Of a DNA stretch of 64,000 nucleotides, positions 52,878 through 61,450 are shown piece after piece (the first letter of the stretch is position 1; each line of letters opens with the position of its first letter). A program made the translations under genes and the position numbers. Source of the DNA: Chondromyces crocatus (GTDB lineage: Bacteria; Myxococcota_A; Polyangia; Polyangiales; Polyangiaceae); the NCBI RefSeq assembly GCF_001189295.1, contig NZ_CP012159.1:6030525-6094524 (forward strand), in the 5' to 3' direction. The notes below the pieces were generated by a model. That model saw nothing but the letters and a program-made list of their open reading frames with translations, made no database searches and was not told where the DNA came from.

Positions 52878-54497
52878 TCAGTTCGCGGCGAAGGTGGTGC
52901 GTGTCACGTCGAGGCGCGGGTGCGACGGGAAACTGAGCCCACGGATCTGGCCCGAGACGCAGGACGAGATCCCCGGGTTCGACGGGCTGGTCGAGACGCT
53001 GACGCCGACCGCCCGACCATTCTGCACTGCCGCGCAGATGTTCACCGTCATGTTCGACGGCACGCCGCAGGCGTTGAGGTAGCTTCCCTTGTTCAGGACT
53101 GCACCGAAGGCGCCCGCGGTGAGGTCTGCGGGCGTGCCGCTGCCGCCGATCTTGTACTCCTCGACGTACCTCGCCTGCGCGGCCTCGCAGCTCATGCCGC
53201 CGCCCAGCACCGGGTAGTTCCCGCCGCCGGCCGGGCGCGGACCGCCTGCGCCGGGAGCGCCGCCGCCTTGCTTGGGGCCCGAGAGGCCGCTCTTCACGTC
53301 GACCTCGATGGTCCCGCTGCGGTCCTGAACGGCGAGTTCCGCTTGCTTGTTCGCCCGCTTCCGCAGCCAGAAGCCACCACCGGCAGCCAGGATGACGCCC
53401 ATCAGCGCGATGCCGATGAGGGCCTTGTACTGCATGCCCTGGCGCTCCTTCTGAACGACCTCGTCCAGCGCCTTCTTCTCCTGGACGATGTCCCGGTTCA
53501 GCTTGGCCTGCTCGGCGAACGGGGCGAACTCCTCCCAGTCCTGGATCGCTCGCTCCTCGCGCAGGAAGCTGTCGCGCAGCACGTCCGTGCCCAGGAACTG
53601 ACCCGAGGCGATCTGCTGGAGCAGCTCCACGGCGGAGAACGGACCGTGATCCATGCCCGCCTTCACCACCACGTAGCGAGGTCGAGGATCGGACTCGAGG
53701 TTCCCCTTGAGATCCGCCAGTTTCTGGGTGGGATCGTTCGCGTTCCGCACCGCCTGCGGGGCGGTGGGGATGGCCACGGCGAAGGGACCGTCGCCGCTCA
53801 CCGCCTGGAACCGAGGCATCGCCGGAGCTGCGGGGATCGCCGGTGCCACCGCGCCACCCTGGGGGGCGACGGAAGGCGGGATCATCGACATCGACACGTT
53901 CACCTCGATGCCGTCCTCGTCGAGGAGCACATCGCTCGCCATCGGAGGCCGCATGGAAGCGGCGGGTGCCACGTTGTGGAGGGCCTGTGCCAGTGCGCCG
54001 AGATCGGCCGGGCGAAGCTTGGGATCGGCGACCAGCGCCTTCCCCAGCACCCCCTCGAGCGCCGCCGGCAGATCGGGGATGACCTCGGCGGGGCGCCGCA
54101 TCCCAGGGCCCACGCTGGCGCCGGTGAGGAGCTCGTACAGGATGGCGCCCACCGCGAACACGCTCCCGCGCGCGTCTCCTGGTGTGCCCTGGCGCTCCTC
54201 CGGGGCGAGGCAGGCGCGGTCGCGCGGCAGGGACGGCGCCACCCCGGCGAGGTGCTCGATCACCTGAAGCCCACGCTCCGGTGCGTACCCCAGCGAGGAG
54301 GGGTTGACGAAGAGCCTCGCCCCTTGCGCGTGCAGATCCGCGAGCCGCGTGCACAGCGGAACGATGAGACGGAGCGCCTCGCGGATGTCGAAGCCACGTC
54401 CGGACGCGCGGCGAGCATCCATCTCGGCGCGCAGCGTCCCGGGGATGAGTGCTGTCCCGACCGGGAGAGGGGTGAGGAGGGCCTGAGCCTGGTTCAT
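52878..54497 (-). CDS. degenerate Ser/Thr kinase with GYF-like domain and AgmX-type C-terminus
   Basis: A 539-residue membrane protein. Residues about 40-205 resemble the C-lobe of a Ser/Thr kinase (LVPLCTRLADLHAQGARLFV, CLAPEERQGTPGDARGSVFAVGAILYELLTG, LEGVLGKALVADPKLRPA), but the N-lobe, HRD and DFG motifs are missing, so it should be inactive. Residues 295-355 (YVVVKAGMDHGPFSAVELLQQI) look like a GYF_2/DUF4339 domain. One membrane helix (YKALIGIALMGVILAAGGGFW) follows, then a Gly-rich linker and a C-terminal domain (CGVPSNMTVNICAAVQNG, GLSFPSHPRLDVTRTTF) like the AgmX/PglI C-terminal domain of gliding and TonB-like proteins. The start used is the ATG before NQAQALLTPL. Confidence 0.82.
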   Translation of the reverse strand: MNQAQALLTPLPVGTALIPGTLRAEMDARRASGRGFDIREALRLIVPLCTRLADLHAQGARLFVNPSSLGYAPERGLQVIEHLAGVAPSLPRDRACLAPEERQGTPGDARGSVFAVGAILYELLTGASVGPGMRRPAEVIPDLPAALEGVLGKALVADPKLRPADLGALAQALHNVAPAASMRPPMASDVLLDEDGIEVNVSMSMIPPSVAPQGGAVAPAIPAAPAMPRFQAVSGDGPFAVAIPTAPQAVRNANDPTQKLADLKGNLESDPRPRYVVVKAGMDHGPFSAVELLQQIASGQFLGTDVLRDSFLREERAIQDWEEFAPFAEQAKLNRDIVQEKKALDEVVQKERQGMQYKALIGIALMGVILAAGGGFWLRKRANKQAELAVQDRSGTIEVDVKSGLSGPKQGGGAPGAGGPRPAGGGNYPVLGGGMSCEAAQARYVEEYKIGGSGTPADLTAGAFGAVLNKGSYLNACGVPSNMTVNICAAVQNGRAVGVSVSTSPSNPGISSCVSGQIRGLSFPSHPRLDVTRTTFAAN

Positions 54498-54520
54498 CGG
54501 GCCGAGCACGTTACGACGAA

Positions 54521-54541
54521 GGCCATTCTGGCTCAATGGCC
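54521..54541 (-). terminator. hairpin between hydrolase and pseudokinase genes
   Basis: GGCCATT and AATGGCC form a 7-bp stem around a seven-base loop, about 75 bases past the hydrolase stop and 24 bases before the pseudokinase start. It may terminate the hydrolase transcript, or lie in the leader of the pseudokinase. Confidence 0.3.
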
Positions 54542-54615
54542 GGTCTCGACGCCGGCGCGCTTCCACCGGGTGCACACGAGTCCTGAGGGGGAGAGGCCGG
54601 TGGGGGCCGCCTCGA

Positions 54616-55737
54616 TCAGCGCTGTACGGCGAGGGCGTGGCTCGCGAAGAAGCGCAGGATGTCTTGCTCGCGTCCCTTGGGCCAGCGGTTATGGTGGATC
54701 ATTCCTTTCTGCTCGGAGCATCGCTTCCGCAGCGCGCAGTGCGGCTCCTCCTTTCGATCCTCTCCCAGCCGCAGCGCCGGGGTCTCGGCGCTCTGCGACT
54801 CCCTCGTCCGGATCCAGCGCTCCACGGACTCGCAGGGAACGGCCGTATCGCACGCCCGGTAGAGGACCATCGCGGGGGGCGGTGGACCCGGACAGGCCCA
54901 GGTGGCGGGGGGGGCGTCGGCCGCGAACGTGGCGAAGGCGGCCACGCGATCGGCGCGCATCATCGCGTAGGTCGCTGCCATGTGACCTCCAGCGGACATC
55001 CCCAGCGTGTAGACACGGCGCGGATCGATGAGGCCACGCGCGCTGATCTGCTCCAGGAAGTGATCCACCACGGCCAGATCGACGTTGTCGGGCCCCAGGG
55101 CTCCCGTGTCGAAGTGCGAGCCCGTCTTGCTTTTGAGGGCGCGCCCCTGAGGGGCGATCACGATGAACCCGGTGTGGGCAGGATCTCCCGTGAGGTTGGT
55201 CTGGGAGGCGAGCTTGCGGAGACCCGTGCGCTTGTCGAACCCGGTCGGGTTGTCGTCCTCGGCGTGAAAGAAGAGGACCACGGGCAAGGGCTTGCGCGTC
55301 TCCACGCCGGGCGGCGTAAAGATACAGGCATACCGCGGTGAGCCCTCCGCGTCCTGATGCTCCAGGATCTGCGCGCCACGGCAGGGAGGCCGCCCCAGGG
55401 TGCGACGCAGCTCCCGTTGAGGCTCCCCCTCCGGGGCGACGCAGCTCCCTTCGGGTGGGGTGCGGACGACGGCAGGCGCTCGCGCCCCAGCATCAGGGCC
55501 ACCCGAGCGGGATGCCGTCCGGCCCGCGTCCGCTTCCGTCCGACCCCCGGCGACCGAGGCGTCGGGTTGTTGCCCTGGGCCCCCGTCCCGACCGAAGACA
55601 CCCAGCAGCTCGTCTCCCTCGATCTCCGATGACGGGGGCGAGCAGGATTGTGGTGCGCACGCCGCCACCCCGGCGAGCAGAGCCGCAAAACGTAGCTTGC
55701 GGGCACCGAGGGCATGGTTAGTCTTGCGCTGTTCCAT
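54616..55737 (-). CDS. secreted alpha/beta hydrolase (PHB depolymerase/LpqC-like esterase)
   Basis: About 373 residues with a signal/lipobox-like start (LRFAALLAGVAAC), a low-complexity spacer (about 45-100), and a hydrolase domain. Visible are PVVLFFHAEDDNPTGFDKRTG (oxyanion region), the nucleophile elbow GMSAGGHMA with Ser, and a C-terminal His in IHHNRWP. It likely hydrolyses esters outside the inner membrane; the substrate is not predictable. Earlier in-frame ATGs (codons 1 and 5 of the longer frame) add residues before the signal. The ATG chosen overlaps the start codon of the divergent membrane protein gene within the palindrome CCATGG. Confidence 0.85.
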   Translation of the reverse strand: MEQRKTNHALGARKLRFAALLAGVAACAPQSCSPPSSEIEGDELLGVFGRDGGPGQQPDASVAGGRTEADAGRTASRSGGPDAGARAPAVVRTPPEGSCVAPEGEPQRELRRTLGRPPCRGAQILEHQDAEGSPRYACIFTPPGVETRKPLPVVLFFHAEDDNPTGFDKRTGLRKLASQTNLTGDPAHTGFIVIAPQGRALKSKTGSHFDTGALGPDNVDLAVVDHFLEQISARGLIDPRRVYTLGMSAGGHMAATYAMMRADRVAAFATFAADAPPATWACPGPPPPAMVLYRACDTAVPCESVERWIRTRESQSAETPALRLGEDRKEEPHCALRKRCSEQKGMIHHNRWPKGREQDILRFFASHALAVQR

Positions 55738-55984
55738 GGGATCGTTCGAAATCACCATCGGCGCAGCCATCCTCGTGATGGTCGCATTCCAGGTCTACCT
55801 CACGGTGCGCGTCTTCCGCAGCGGCATGTACGAGCGGAAGCAGAAGGTCTGGCAAGCGCAGCTGATCTGGCTGGTCCCGATCATCGGCGCTGGGCTCGTC
55901 TTTACCATCCTCCAGGAGGACGAGCGCTCCGAGAAGGAAGCGCGGCGTCTGGAGCGAGACGCTTCCGACTACACCAACAGCTAG
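55736..55984 (+). CDS. small two-helix membrane protein (PLDc_N-like)
   Basis: An 82-residue inner-membrane protein. Helix 1 is TIGAAILVMVAFQVYLTVRVF, helix 2 WLVPIIGAGLVFTIL, with the loop SGMYERKQKVWQAQL and a charged tail (DERSEKEARRLERD). The WQAQLIWLVPIIGAG segment recalls the PLDc_N small membrane family. No upstream Shine-Dalgarno is obvious. Start codon overlaps, in opposite orientation, that of the hydrolase gene. Function unknown. Confidence 0.72.
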   Translation: MGSFEITIGAAILVMVAFQVYLTVRVFRSGMYERKQKVWQAQLIWLVPIIGAGLVFTILQEDERSEKEARRLERDASDYTNS

Positions 55985-56235
55985 CCGCGCGCCGAGACCG
56001 ACACGAGCGGCAGGAAAGCCTCCTGCCTCGTTCCCTTCACACTGCGCATCCAGCGTCGCACCTGGCCGAGGAACGGCGAGTTCACCTCGTCTGCACCCGG
56101 GGGCTCTCTACACCATCGTAGTGCCTCGCCTGACGACGCGACCGCGTGGTGACCATCATCGCGTGTTCGTGGTCACCAACTCGTCGGTTGGTCTTCCGAT
56201 TTGCCTGTGCTCTGCGCTATTGCAGGTCTGCTGGC

Positions 56236-57960
56236 ATGGCAGACGACGTCTTCGGCATCGTCGGAACCACGCAGGCGGGCAACTTCCATATCGAGAAGGT
56301 GGTCGCTGAAGGGGGTTTTGGCGTCGTGTACCGTGCACTGCACGGCGGGTTTCGCGCGCCTGTCGCGCTGAAGTGTCTCAAGGTCTCCGAGGCGCGCACG
56401 GCGAAGGAGCGGAACCTCTTCCTGGAGAAATTCCGGGACGAGGCGCAGCTCCTCTTCCGCCTCTCGGCCTCCATCCCCGAGGTGGTGCGGCCCCTCCACA
56501 TCGACGTGCTTCACCTGAAGAACGGGCAGTTCGTGCCGTTCCTCGCGATGGAGTGGCTCGAGGGAGAGGCGCTCGACAGGGCGATCGATCGGCGCCGCCT
56601 GCAAGGCGAGCCACCCATGGCGCTCCAGAAGGTGATGAAGCTGTTCAAGCCCATCGCCCACGCCATCGCCCGAGCCCACCGCTTCACGGCACCGGACGGC
56701 ACGATCATCTCCGTCATCCACCGTGATCTCAAGCCGGAGAACATCTTCATCATCACCCAGGAGGGCGTGGAACGCGCGCGCATCCTGGACTTCGGCATCG
56801 CGCAGGCGCGCAACCTCGCCGAGCAAGCGGTGGGCAAGGTCACCGGCACCGACCAGCTCAACGCATTCTCTCCCGCGTACGCCGCGCCCGAACAGTGGGT
56901 CCCCAAGCGCTATGGTCAAGCTGGGCCCTGGACCGACGTCTGGGGTCTCGCCATCACCATGGCCGAGACGTTGGTCGGCCATCAGATCATCGAAGGCGAG
57001 ACCCAGGCGATGATGGGCACGGCCCTCGATCCGGCGCGCAGGCCCACGCCTCGATCCGAAGGCTGCAACCTCTCGGCCGAGGTCGACGCCGTCTTCGAGC
57101 GCGCGCTCGCCGTCAACCCGCGGGATCGAACCAAGGACGTCGAGACCTTCTGGACCGAGCTGGAGCAGGCGCTCGGCTTCTCCCCGTCCTTCGGCGCGCG
57201 CCCATCGGATGACTACAGCCCCGCGTCGGTCCCCCCGGCCTCGGCCCCGGCCTCGGCGCGACCGCAGATCAAGCAGCGCACCGACGTCTGGCTGGAGATG
57301 CCCGACGAGCCCATCGGCCTCGAGCTGGACGTCGAGCCCGCTTCGCTGCGCGCCCGCGCACCCCTCAGCCATCGGCCCCCCGCGCCCGAGTTCGATCTTC
57401 CTGGCGCCGAGCTGGAGCTGCCGCAGAGCGACCCCGCCCCGAGGAGCTACCGCGTCGACGCGGCGGGCGCCTCCCTCGGCTCGCGCAGCCGCGAGCTGAG
57501 CACCCCGCCCCCCCTCGACGCCGAGCTCGACCTCGGGCCGCGCTCACGCAGGCCTTCGCTGCCGCCGCCCCCGTCGAGTCGCGCCTCGATCCCGCCCCCT
57601 TCCACCCGGCAGGGAGCCCCCTCCATCCCTCCAGGCGCGCTCCCTTCCGCCTCCGGCACCGGGGGCGCCCCGCTGGTCCCCTCGGCGAGCGCGCTCCGCC
57701 CGCCCCGAGCGCCGGTCATCCCCCAGCGCCCGCCGCCGCCGGAAGCGCCGCCCGCTCCGAGCCAGCTCCGCCGGGTCGGGGTCGGCGTCGCGTGCATCGT
57801 TCTCGCCACCGTGCTGCTCGGGATCGATCTCGTGATGCGTATCTCTGGCGACGGCCTCATGATCGGCCCGATGCGCAGCTTCTGGGTGGCCGGCGTGCTC
57901 TTCGTGGTGGGCGCAGGCATCTTCTTCTGGCGCTTGCTCGGAGATCAGGGCGATGGCTGA
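56236..57960 (+). CDS. transmembrane Ser/Thr protein kinase
   Basis: A 574-residue Hanks-type kinase. Catalytic domain about 17-310: Gly loop AEGGFGVV, Lys46 in VALKCLK, HRDLKPEN (162-169), DFGIAQ (185-190) and AYAAPEQW in the activation-loop end; all catalytic residues present. A 200-residue Pro/Ser/Arg-rich linker follows (PPPPSSRASIPPPS), then two membrane helices (VGVGVACIVLATVLLGIDLVM, SFWVAGVLFVVGAGIFFWRLL), with a very short periplasmic loop, so sensing is probably within the membrane or by a partner. The stop overlaps the next membrane protein gene by eight bases, pointing to a functional pair. The ATG starting MADDVFGIVG was preferred to an upstream one. Confidence 0.94.
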   Translation: MADDVFGIVGTTQAGNFHIEKVVAEGGFGVVYRALHGGFRAPVALKCLKVSEARTAKERNLFLEKFRDEAQLLFRLSASIPEVVRPLHIDVLHLKNGQFVPFLAMEWLEGEALDRAIDRRRLQGEPPMALQKVMKLFKPIAHAIARAHRFTAPDGTIISVIHRDLKPENIFIITQEGVERARILDFGIAQARNLAEQAVGKVTGTDQLNAFSPAYAAPEQWVPKRYGQAGPWTDVWGLAITMAETLVGHQIIEGETQAMMGTALDPARRPTPRSEGCNLSAEVDAVFERALAVNPRDRTKDVETFWTELEQALGFSPSFGARPSDDYSPASVPPASAPASARPQIKQRTDVWLEMPDEPIGLELDVEPASLRARAPLSHRPPAPEFDLPGAELELPQSDPAPRSYRVDAAGASLGSRSRELSTPPPLDAELDLGPRSRRPSLPPPPSSRASIPPPSTRQGAPSIPPGALPSASGTGGAPLVPSASALRPPRAPVIPQRPPPPEAPPAPSQLRRVGVGVACIVLATVLLGIDLVMRISGDGLMIGPMRSFWVAGVLFVVGAGIFFWRLLGDQGDG

Positions 57961-58564
57961 CGTCGCCACCACCGAGACGCCCGAGCAGCGGGCCGATCAG
58001 AGCGTCGCCACGCGCTTCACCCGGCCCATGAACGCGGCCACCTCGCCCCTCGGGGTGCTGACCGATCCCCCCTTCATCGCCATCGGCACGGGCCTCGGCA
58101 TCTGTGTCCTGCTCGGCGTCATCAGCTCGGGCGTGCGGGGCGTGGTGATCCCGGTCCTCATCGTCCTCTCGCTCCTTCCCATCGTCTGCGCCGTGGTGGT
58201 CAGCGTGATCCTCGCTGGAGCGCGACGCAGCGTCGTCTCCTGGCTCGCCCGCCAGCCGTTCCCGGTCGAGAACATGAACGCCGTGCTGAACGGCCTCGGC
58301 GACGAACTCGAGGTGACCTTCGCCGACACGATCCCCACCGCGGAGGCGCTGAACCTCGAGCTGGACAAGGTCCACCCCGACTCGTTCGTCACCGGCACCG
58401 TCGAGGAGACGCGCACCATCGAGATCCGCATCGGCGTGGTCGACTCGAAGCGCAACCCCTCGGCCTCGAACCACCAGCGCTACCAGCGCGTCATCGCGCT
58501 CGTGGAGCAGGTGCTCGTGCCGACCGCCGAGCGCCACCCGATCCGCTCGGTCCGCGTTCGCTGA
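57953..58564 (+). CDS. hypothetical membrane protein coupled to the Ser/Thr kinase
   Basis: A 203-residue protein with two adjacent membrane helices (FIAIGTGLGICVLLGVISSGV and VVIPVLIVLSLLPIVCAVVVSVI), and a soluble C-terminal domain (about 100-203; VENMNAVLNGLGDELEVTFAD, HPDSFVTGTVEETRTIEIRIG). No family recognised. It overlaps the kinase gene by eight bases and is therefore translationally linked; being a two-helix membrane protein beside a two-helix kinase, it may be the kinase's partner or substrate (inference). Confidence 0.85.
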   Translation: MADVATTETPEQRADQSVATRFTRPMNAATSPLGVLTDPPFIAIGTGLGICVLLGVISSGVRGVVIPVLIVLSLLPIVCAVVVSVILAGARRSVVSWLARQPFPVENMNAVLNGLGDELEVTFADTIPTAEALNLELDKVHPDSFVTGTVEETRTIEIRIGVVDSKRNPSASNHQRYQRVIALVEQVLVPTAERHPIRSVRVR

Positions 58565-58620
58565 GAGAGGCACGACGGCGAGACGCGTCGGGCGAACCTG
58601 AGCGACCCCGGCGCACCACT

Positions 58621-58653
58621 GCGCTCCTGGCGAACATCGCGCGCCGGGAGCGC
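58621..58653. terminator. strong hairpin between convergent transcription units
   Basis: gcgctcctggcg pairs with cgccgggagcgc over 12 positions (one G-T wobble) around a nine-base loop. It sits between the kinase-partner gene and the convergent guaA-lipoprotein unit. No T-run, but the stem is the longest found in an intergenic region here. Confidence 0.55.
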
Positions 58654-58670
58654 AGACGCCGCGTGCTGCT

Positions 58671-59000
58671 TCAATCCGGGATCTGCCGCAGCTCCACGGT
58701 GAGCACGATCGGCCCGGCCCCGCTCTCCGCCGTCACCAGCCGATCCCACGGGAAGTACCCCGGCTTCTCCACCGTCACCCGGTGCTGACCCGGTGGCAAC
58801 GCGACCCCGCGCTTCGCCACGAACCCGAGCGCCCCCAGGTACTGATCATCCACCGTCACCGACGCGTCCTGCTGCGCACCTTGCATCCGCAGCGACACCG
58901 TGTCCGGCGTGTGTGCCATGCACCCCGTGACGCCCGGCAGCAGCAGCGCTGCCACCACCCCGAAGGCGTGCCCTCTTCTCGTCCTCACCATCGACCCCAT
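58671..59000 (-). CDS. small PEGA-domain lipoprotein
   Basis: A 109-residue protein. The signal peptide ends in LLLPGVTGC (lipobox), then a PEGA-like beta domain (DASVTVDDQYLGALGF, PPGQHRVTVEKPGYFPWDR, IVLTVELRQIPD). Its start overlaps the guaA stop by one base (TGATG) with GGGAG just upstream, so it is translated with guaA; an ATG three codons later is the alternative. PEGA lipoproteins are envelope proteins of unknown role; why one is tied to GMP synthase is unclear. Confidence 0.8.
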   Translation of the reverse strand: MGSMVRTRRGHAFGVVAALLLPGVTGCMAHTPDTVSLRMQGAQQDASVTVDDQYLGALGFVAKRGVALPPGQHRVTVEKPGYFPWDRLVTAESGAGPIVLTVELRQIPD

Positions 59001-60598
59001 CACTCCCACTCGATCGTCGACGGCGGCTTCGACGACACATCGAGCACCACCCGGTTCACCCCGCGCACCTCGTTGATGATCCGCGCGCTGGCTCGCCCCA
59101 CCAGATCGTACGGCAGCCGCGCCCAGTCCGCGGTCATCCCATCGGTCGAGTGCACCGCCCGCAGCACGATCACCTCGTCGTACGTCCGCTCGTCGCCCAT
59201 CACCCCCACCGTCCGCACCGGCAGCAGCACACAGAAGCTCTGCCACAGCTCCTCGTAGAGCCCCGCCGCGCGCACCTCTTCCTCGAAGATCGCGTCCGCC
59301 TCCCGCAGCACCCGGAGCTTCTCCACCGACACCGCCCCGATGCAGCGCACCGCCATCCCTGGCCCCGGGAACGGCTGCCGGTACAGCACCTCGCGCGGCA
59401 TCTTCAGCGCCTCACCTGCCGCGCGCACCTCGTCCTTGAACAGCTCGCGCAGCGGCTCCACGAGCCCGAGCTGCATCCGCTCCGGCAGCCCCCCCACGTT
59501 GTGGTGGCTCTTGATCACCGCGCTGGGCCCCTTGAAGGACACGCTCTCGATCACGTCCGGGTACAGCGTCCCCTGCACCAGCCACTTCACGCCCGGGATC
59601 TTCCGCGCCTCCTCCTCGAACACCTCGATGAACACCCGCCCGATGATCTTCCGCTTCTGCTCGGGATCGCTCACGCCGGCGAGCGCATCGAGGAAACGAT
59701 CGGCCGCCTTCACGTGGATCAGGTTCAGGTGGAAGTGCTGCCGGAACATCCGCTCCACGGCGTCGCCCTCCCCCTCGCGGAGCAGCCCGTTGTCGACGAA
59801 GATGCACGTCAGCCGATCGCCCAGCGCCTCGTGGCAGAGCACCGCCGCCACCGACGAGTCCACCCCGCCGGACAGCCCCAGGATCACCCGATCCTCCGGC
59901 CCCACCTTCTCCCGCACCGCCGTCACCGCCTGCTCCACGATCGACGCTGGCGTCCAGATCGCGTGCAGCCCTGCCACATCGAACAGAAAGGCCTCGAGGA
60001 TCTCCTTGCCGAACTTCGTGTGCACCACTTCGGGGTGGAACTGCAGCCCGTAGACCTTGGTCTCCTCGTTCCCGATGGCGCAGAACGCACAGTCCGGACT
60101 CGACCCCAGCGCCGTGAACCCCGGCGGGAGCGCGACGAGCTGATCCCCGTGGCTCATCCACACGCCGAGCGTGTCCCCCTCCGCGAGCCGCGCGAAGACG
60201 CCGACCGGCTTCGTCACGTGGACCGTCGCCGGCCCGTACTCGCCGCCCTCCGCGCGCTCCACCTTGCCGCCGAGCAGGTGCGCCATGAACTGCAGCCCGT
60301 AGCAGATCCCCAGCGTCGGCAGCCCCAGCTCCAGCACCTCGCGTGACGCATGGGGCGCCCCGGCCCCGTACACGCTCGCTGGCCCCCCGCTCAAGATCAG
60401 CGCACTGGGCGCGACCTCGCGGAGCTGCTCGATCGACACGTCGTAGCGGAAGATCTCGCAGTAGACCCCTGCCTCCCGCACCCGCCGGGCGATGAGCTGC
60501 GTGTACTGGGAACCGAAATCGAGGATGGCCACCATCTCCCGGTGATGGCTCGCGTCGGCGCGGCTCTCTGCGCGCGGATCCTGAGGGGCGCTGGGCAT
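59000..60598 (-). CDS. guaA: GMP synthase (glutamine-hydrolysing)
   Basis: A 532-residue enzyme converting XMP, ATP and glutamine to GMP. The glutamine amidotransferase domain starts with VAILDFGSQYTQLIARRVRE and has the nucleophile in GICYGLQ (Cys99) and the His/Glu of LQFHPEVVHT. The ATP-pyrophosphatase domain shows the P-loop LSGGVDSSVAA, and the C-terminal dimerisation domain RQPFPGPGMAVRCIGAVS and YDLVGRASARIINEVRGVNRVVLD. The ATG used adds about 20 residues before the conserved start; an ATG at 60535 would begin just before ILDFGS but has a poorly placed ribosome site. The gene overlaps the PEGA lipoprotein by one base. Confidence 0.97.
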   Translation of the reverse strand: MPSAPQDPRAESRADASHHREMVAILDFGSQYTQLIARRVREAGVYCEIFRYDVSIEQLREVAPSALILSGGPASVYGAGAPHASREVLELGLPTLGICYGLQFMAHLLGGKVERAEGGEYGPATVHVTKPVGVFARLAEGDTLGVWMSHGDQLVALPPGFTALGSSPDCAFCAIGNEETKVYGLQFHPEVVHTKFGKEILEAFLFDVAGLHAIWTPASIVEQAVTAVREKVGPEDRVILGLSGGVDSSVAAVLCHEALGDRLTCIFVDNGLLREGEGDAVERMFRQHFHLNLIHVKAADRFLDALAGVSDPEQKRKIIGRVFIEVFEEEARKIPGVKWLVQGTLYPDVIESVSFKGPSAVIKSHHNVGGLPERMQLGLVEPLRELFKDEVRAAGEALKMPREVLYRQPFPGPGMAVRCIGAVSVEKLRVLREADAIFEEEVRAAGLYEELWQSFCVLLPVRTVGVMGDERTYDEVIVLRAVHSTDGMTADWARLPYDLVGRASARIINEVRGVNRVVLDVSSKPPSTIEWE

Positions 60599-60751
60599 GC
60601 GTGCCGCTACCACGACCATCCGGGCCGCGCTAGGGGCGCTCGTTGATGCGGAGGGCGCAGACGCCGCAGTCCCCACCAGGGCGACAGGCAGGGCGGTCGC
60701 TCCTGTCCCCGCGGTGAACGACGCGCGCTCAGGAACCGTCGGGGCGCGCGC

Positions 60752-61021
60752 TCAGGAACCGTCGGGGGTCGAGGGCGCAGCGGGTGCAGCGTCGGGAGCG
60801 GGGCCTGGCTCGGGCTCCTGGCTCGGTGCTGCGGGGAGAGGAGCTGCTGGCGGAGGAGGCGCATCTCCCAGGTCGCCATCGTAGGACCTCGGCCGCTCGT
60901 ACTCGGGCGGCAGCCCCCCGGGCAGCGGCTTCGGTGGCGGTGGCGGACCACAGCCCACCGCGCTCGCCGCGACGACCACCATCAGCCAGAGCCTCCACAA
61001 GCCCGTCACCGTCCGCTTCAC
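60752..61021 (-). CDS. small Pro-rich lipoprotein
   Basis: An 89-residue protein starting at GTG, with GGGAGGAA eight bases upstream. The signal (WRLWLMVVVAASAVGC) ends in a lipobox, followed immediately by a Pro-rich low-complexity chain (PPPPPKPLPGGLPPEYERP, PAPDAAPAAPSTPDGS). No folded domain visible. The start overlaps the stop of the lipoprotein gene before it (GTGA), so the pair is co-translated. Function unknown. Confidence 0.75.
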   Translation of the reverse strand: MKRTVTGLWRLWLMVVVAASAVGCGPPPPPKPLPGGLPPEYERPRSYDGDLGDAPPPPAAPLPAAPSQEPEPGPAPDAAPAAPSTPDGS

Positions 61022-61392
61022 AGCGCTGTTCCTCCCGTGGTGGGGCTCTCGATGGGCACGGGGACTGGCGACGGGGAGGGGGCCTTGGGAGACGGAGGCG
61101 GCCAGCCAGGCGCCAAGGTTCCCTCTTCCTCGACGACTTCCGCCGGCGCGGTTTCCGACCCCACACGCGACGGAATCTCGGCCCCTTGCGCACCGGGAGC
61201 CGCTTTCGGGATCGAGGTCGCGACCATCGCCTCGGCCTCTTCGATCGCCCCCTCGCCACCACACCCCGTGACCGCGAGCGAAGCGAGCACGGCGGCGATT
61301 CCCATTACCCCGAGCGTCCCCCGGCCAGGCCGTCGCCGTCCCGGCACCTCACACCGCGACAGGTTCGTCCAGCTCCGAGCGCGCTCCACCAC
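61018..61392 (-). CDS. small hypothetical lipoprotein
   Basis: Up to 124 residues. An Arg-rich n-region (CEVPGRRRPGRGTLG) leads into a signal segment (GIAAVLASLAVTGC, lipobox) and an acidic/Pro-rich chain without a recognisable fold. The start is uncertain: GTG as given, a second GTG next to it, or an ATG at 61305 that would leave no basic residues before the hydrophobic segment. It is divergent from proA with about 60 bases between and overlaps the next lipoprotein gene (GTGA). Confidence 0.65.
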   Translation of the reverse strand: MVERARSWTNLSRCEVPGRRRPGRGTLGVMGIAAVLASLAVTGCGGEGAIEEAEAMVATSIPKAAPGAQGAEIPSRVGSETAPAEVVEEEGTLAPGWPPPSPKAPSPSPVPVPIESPTTGGTAL

Positions 61393-61450
61393 CGCCGCAC
61401 CCTACCACACGGAGTTGGCTGCCGGAGAAAGCCGAGCTAGTTTCCGCGCC

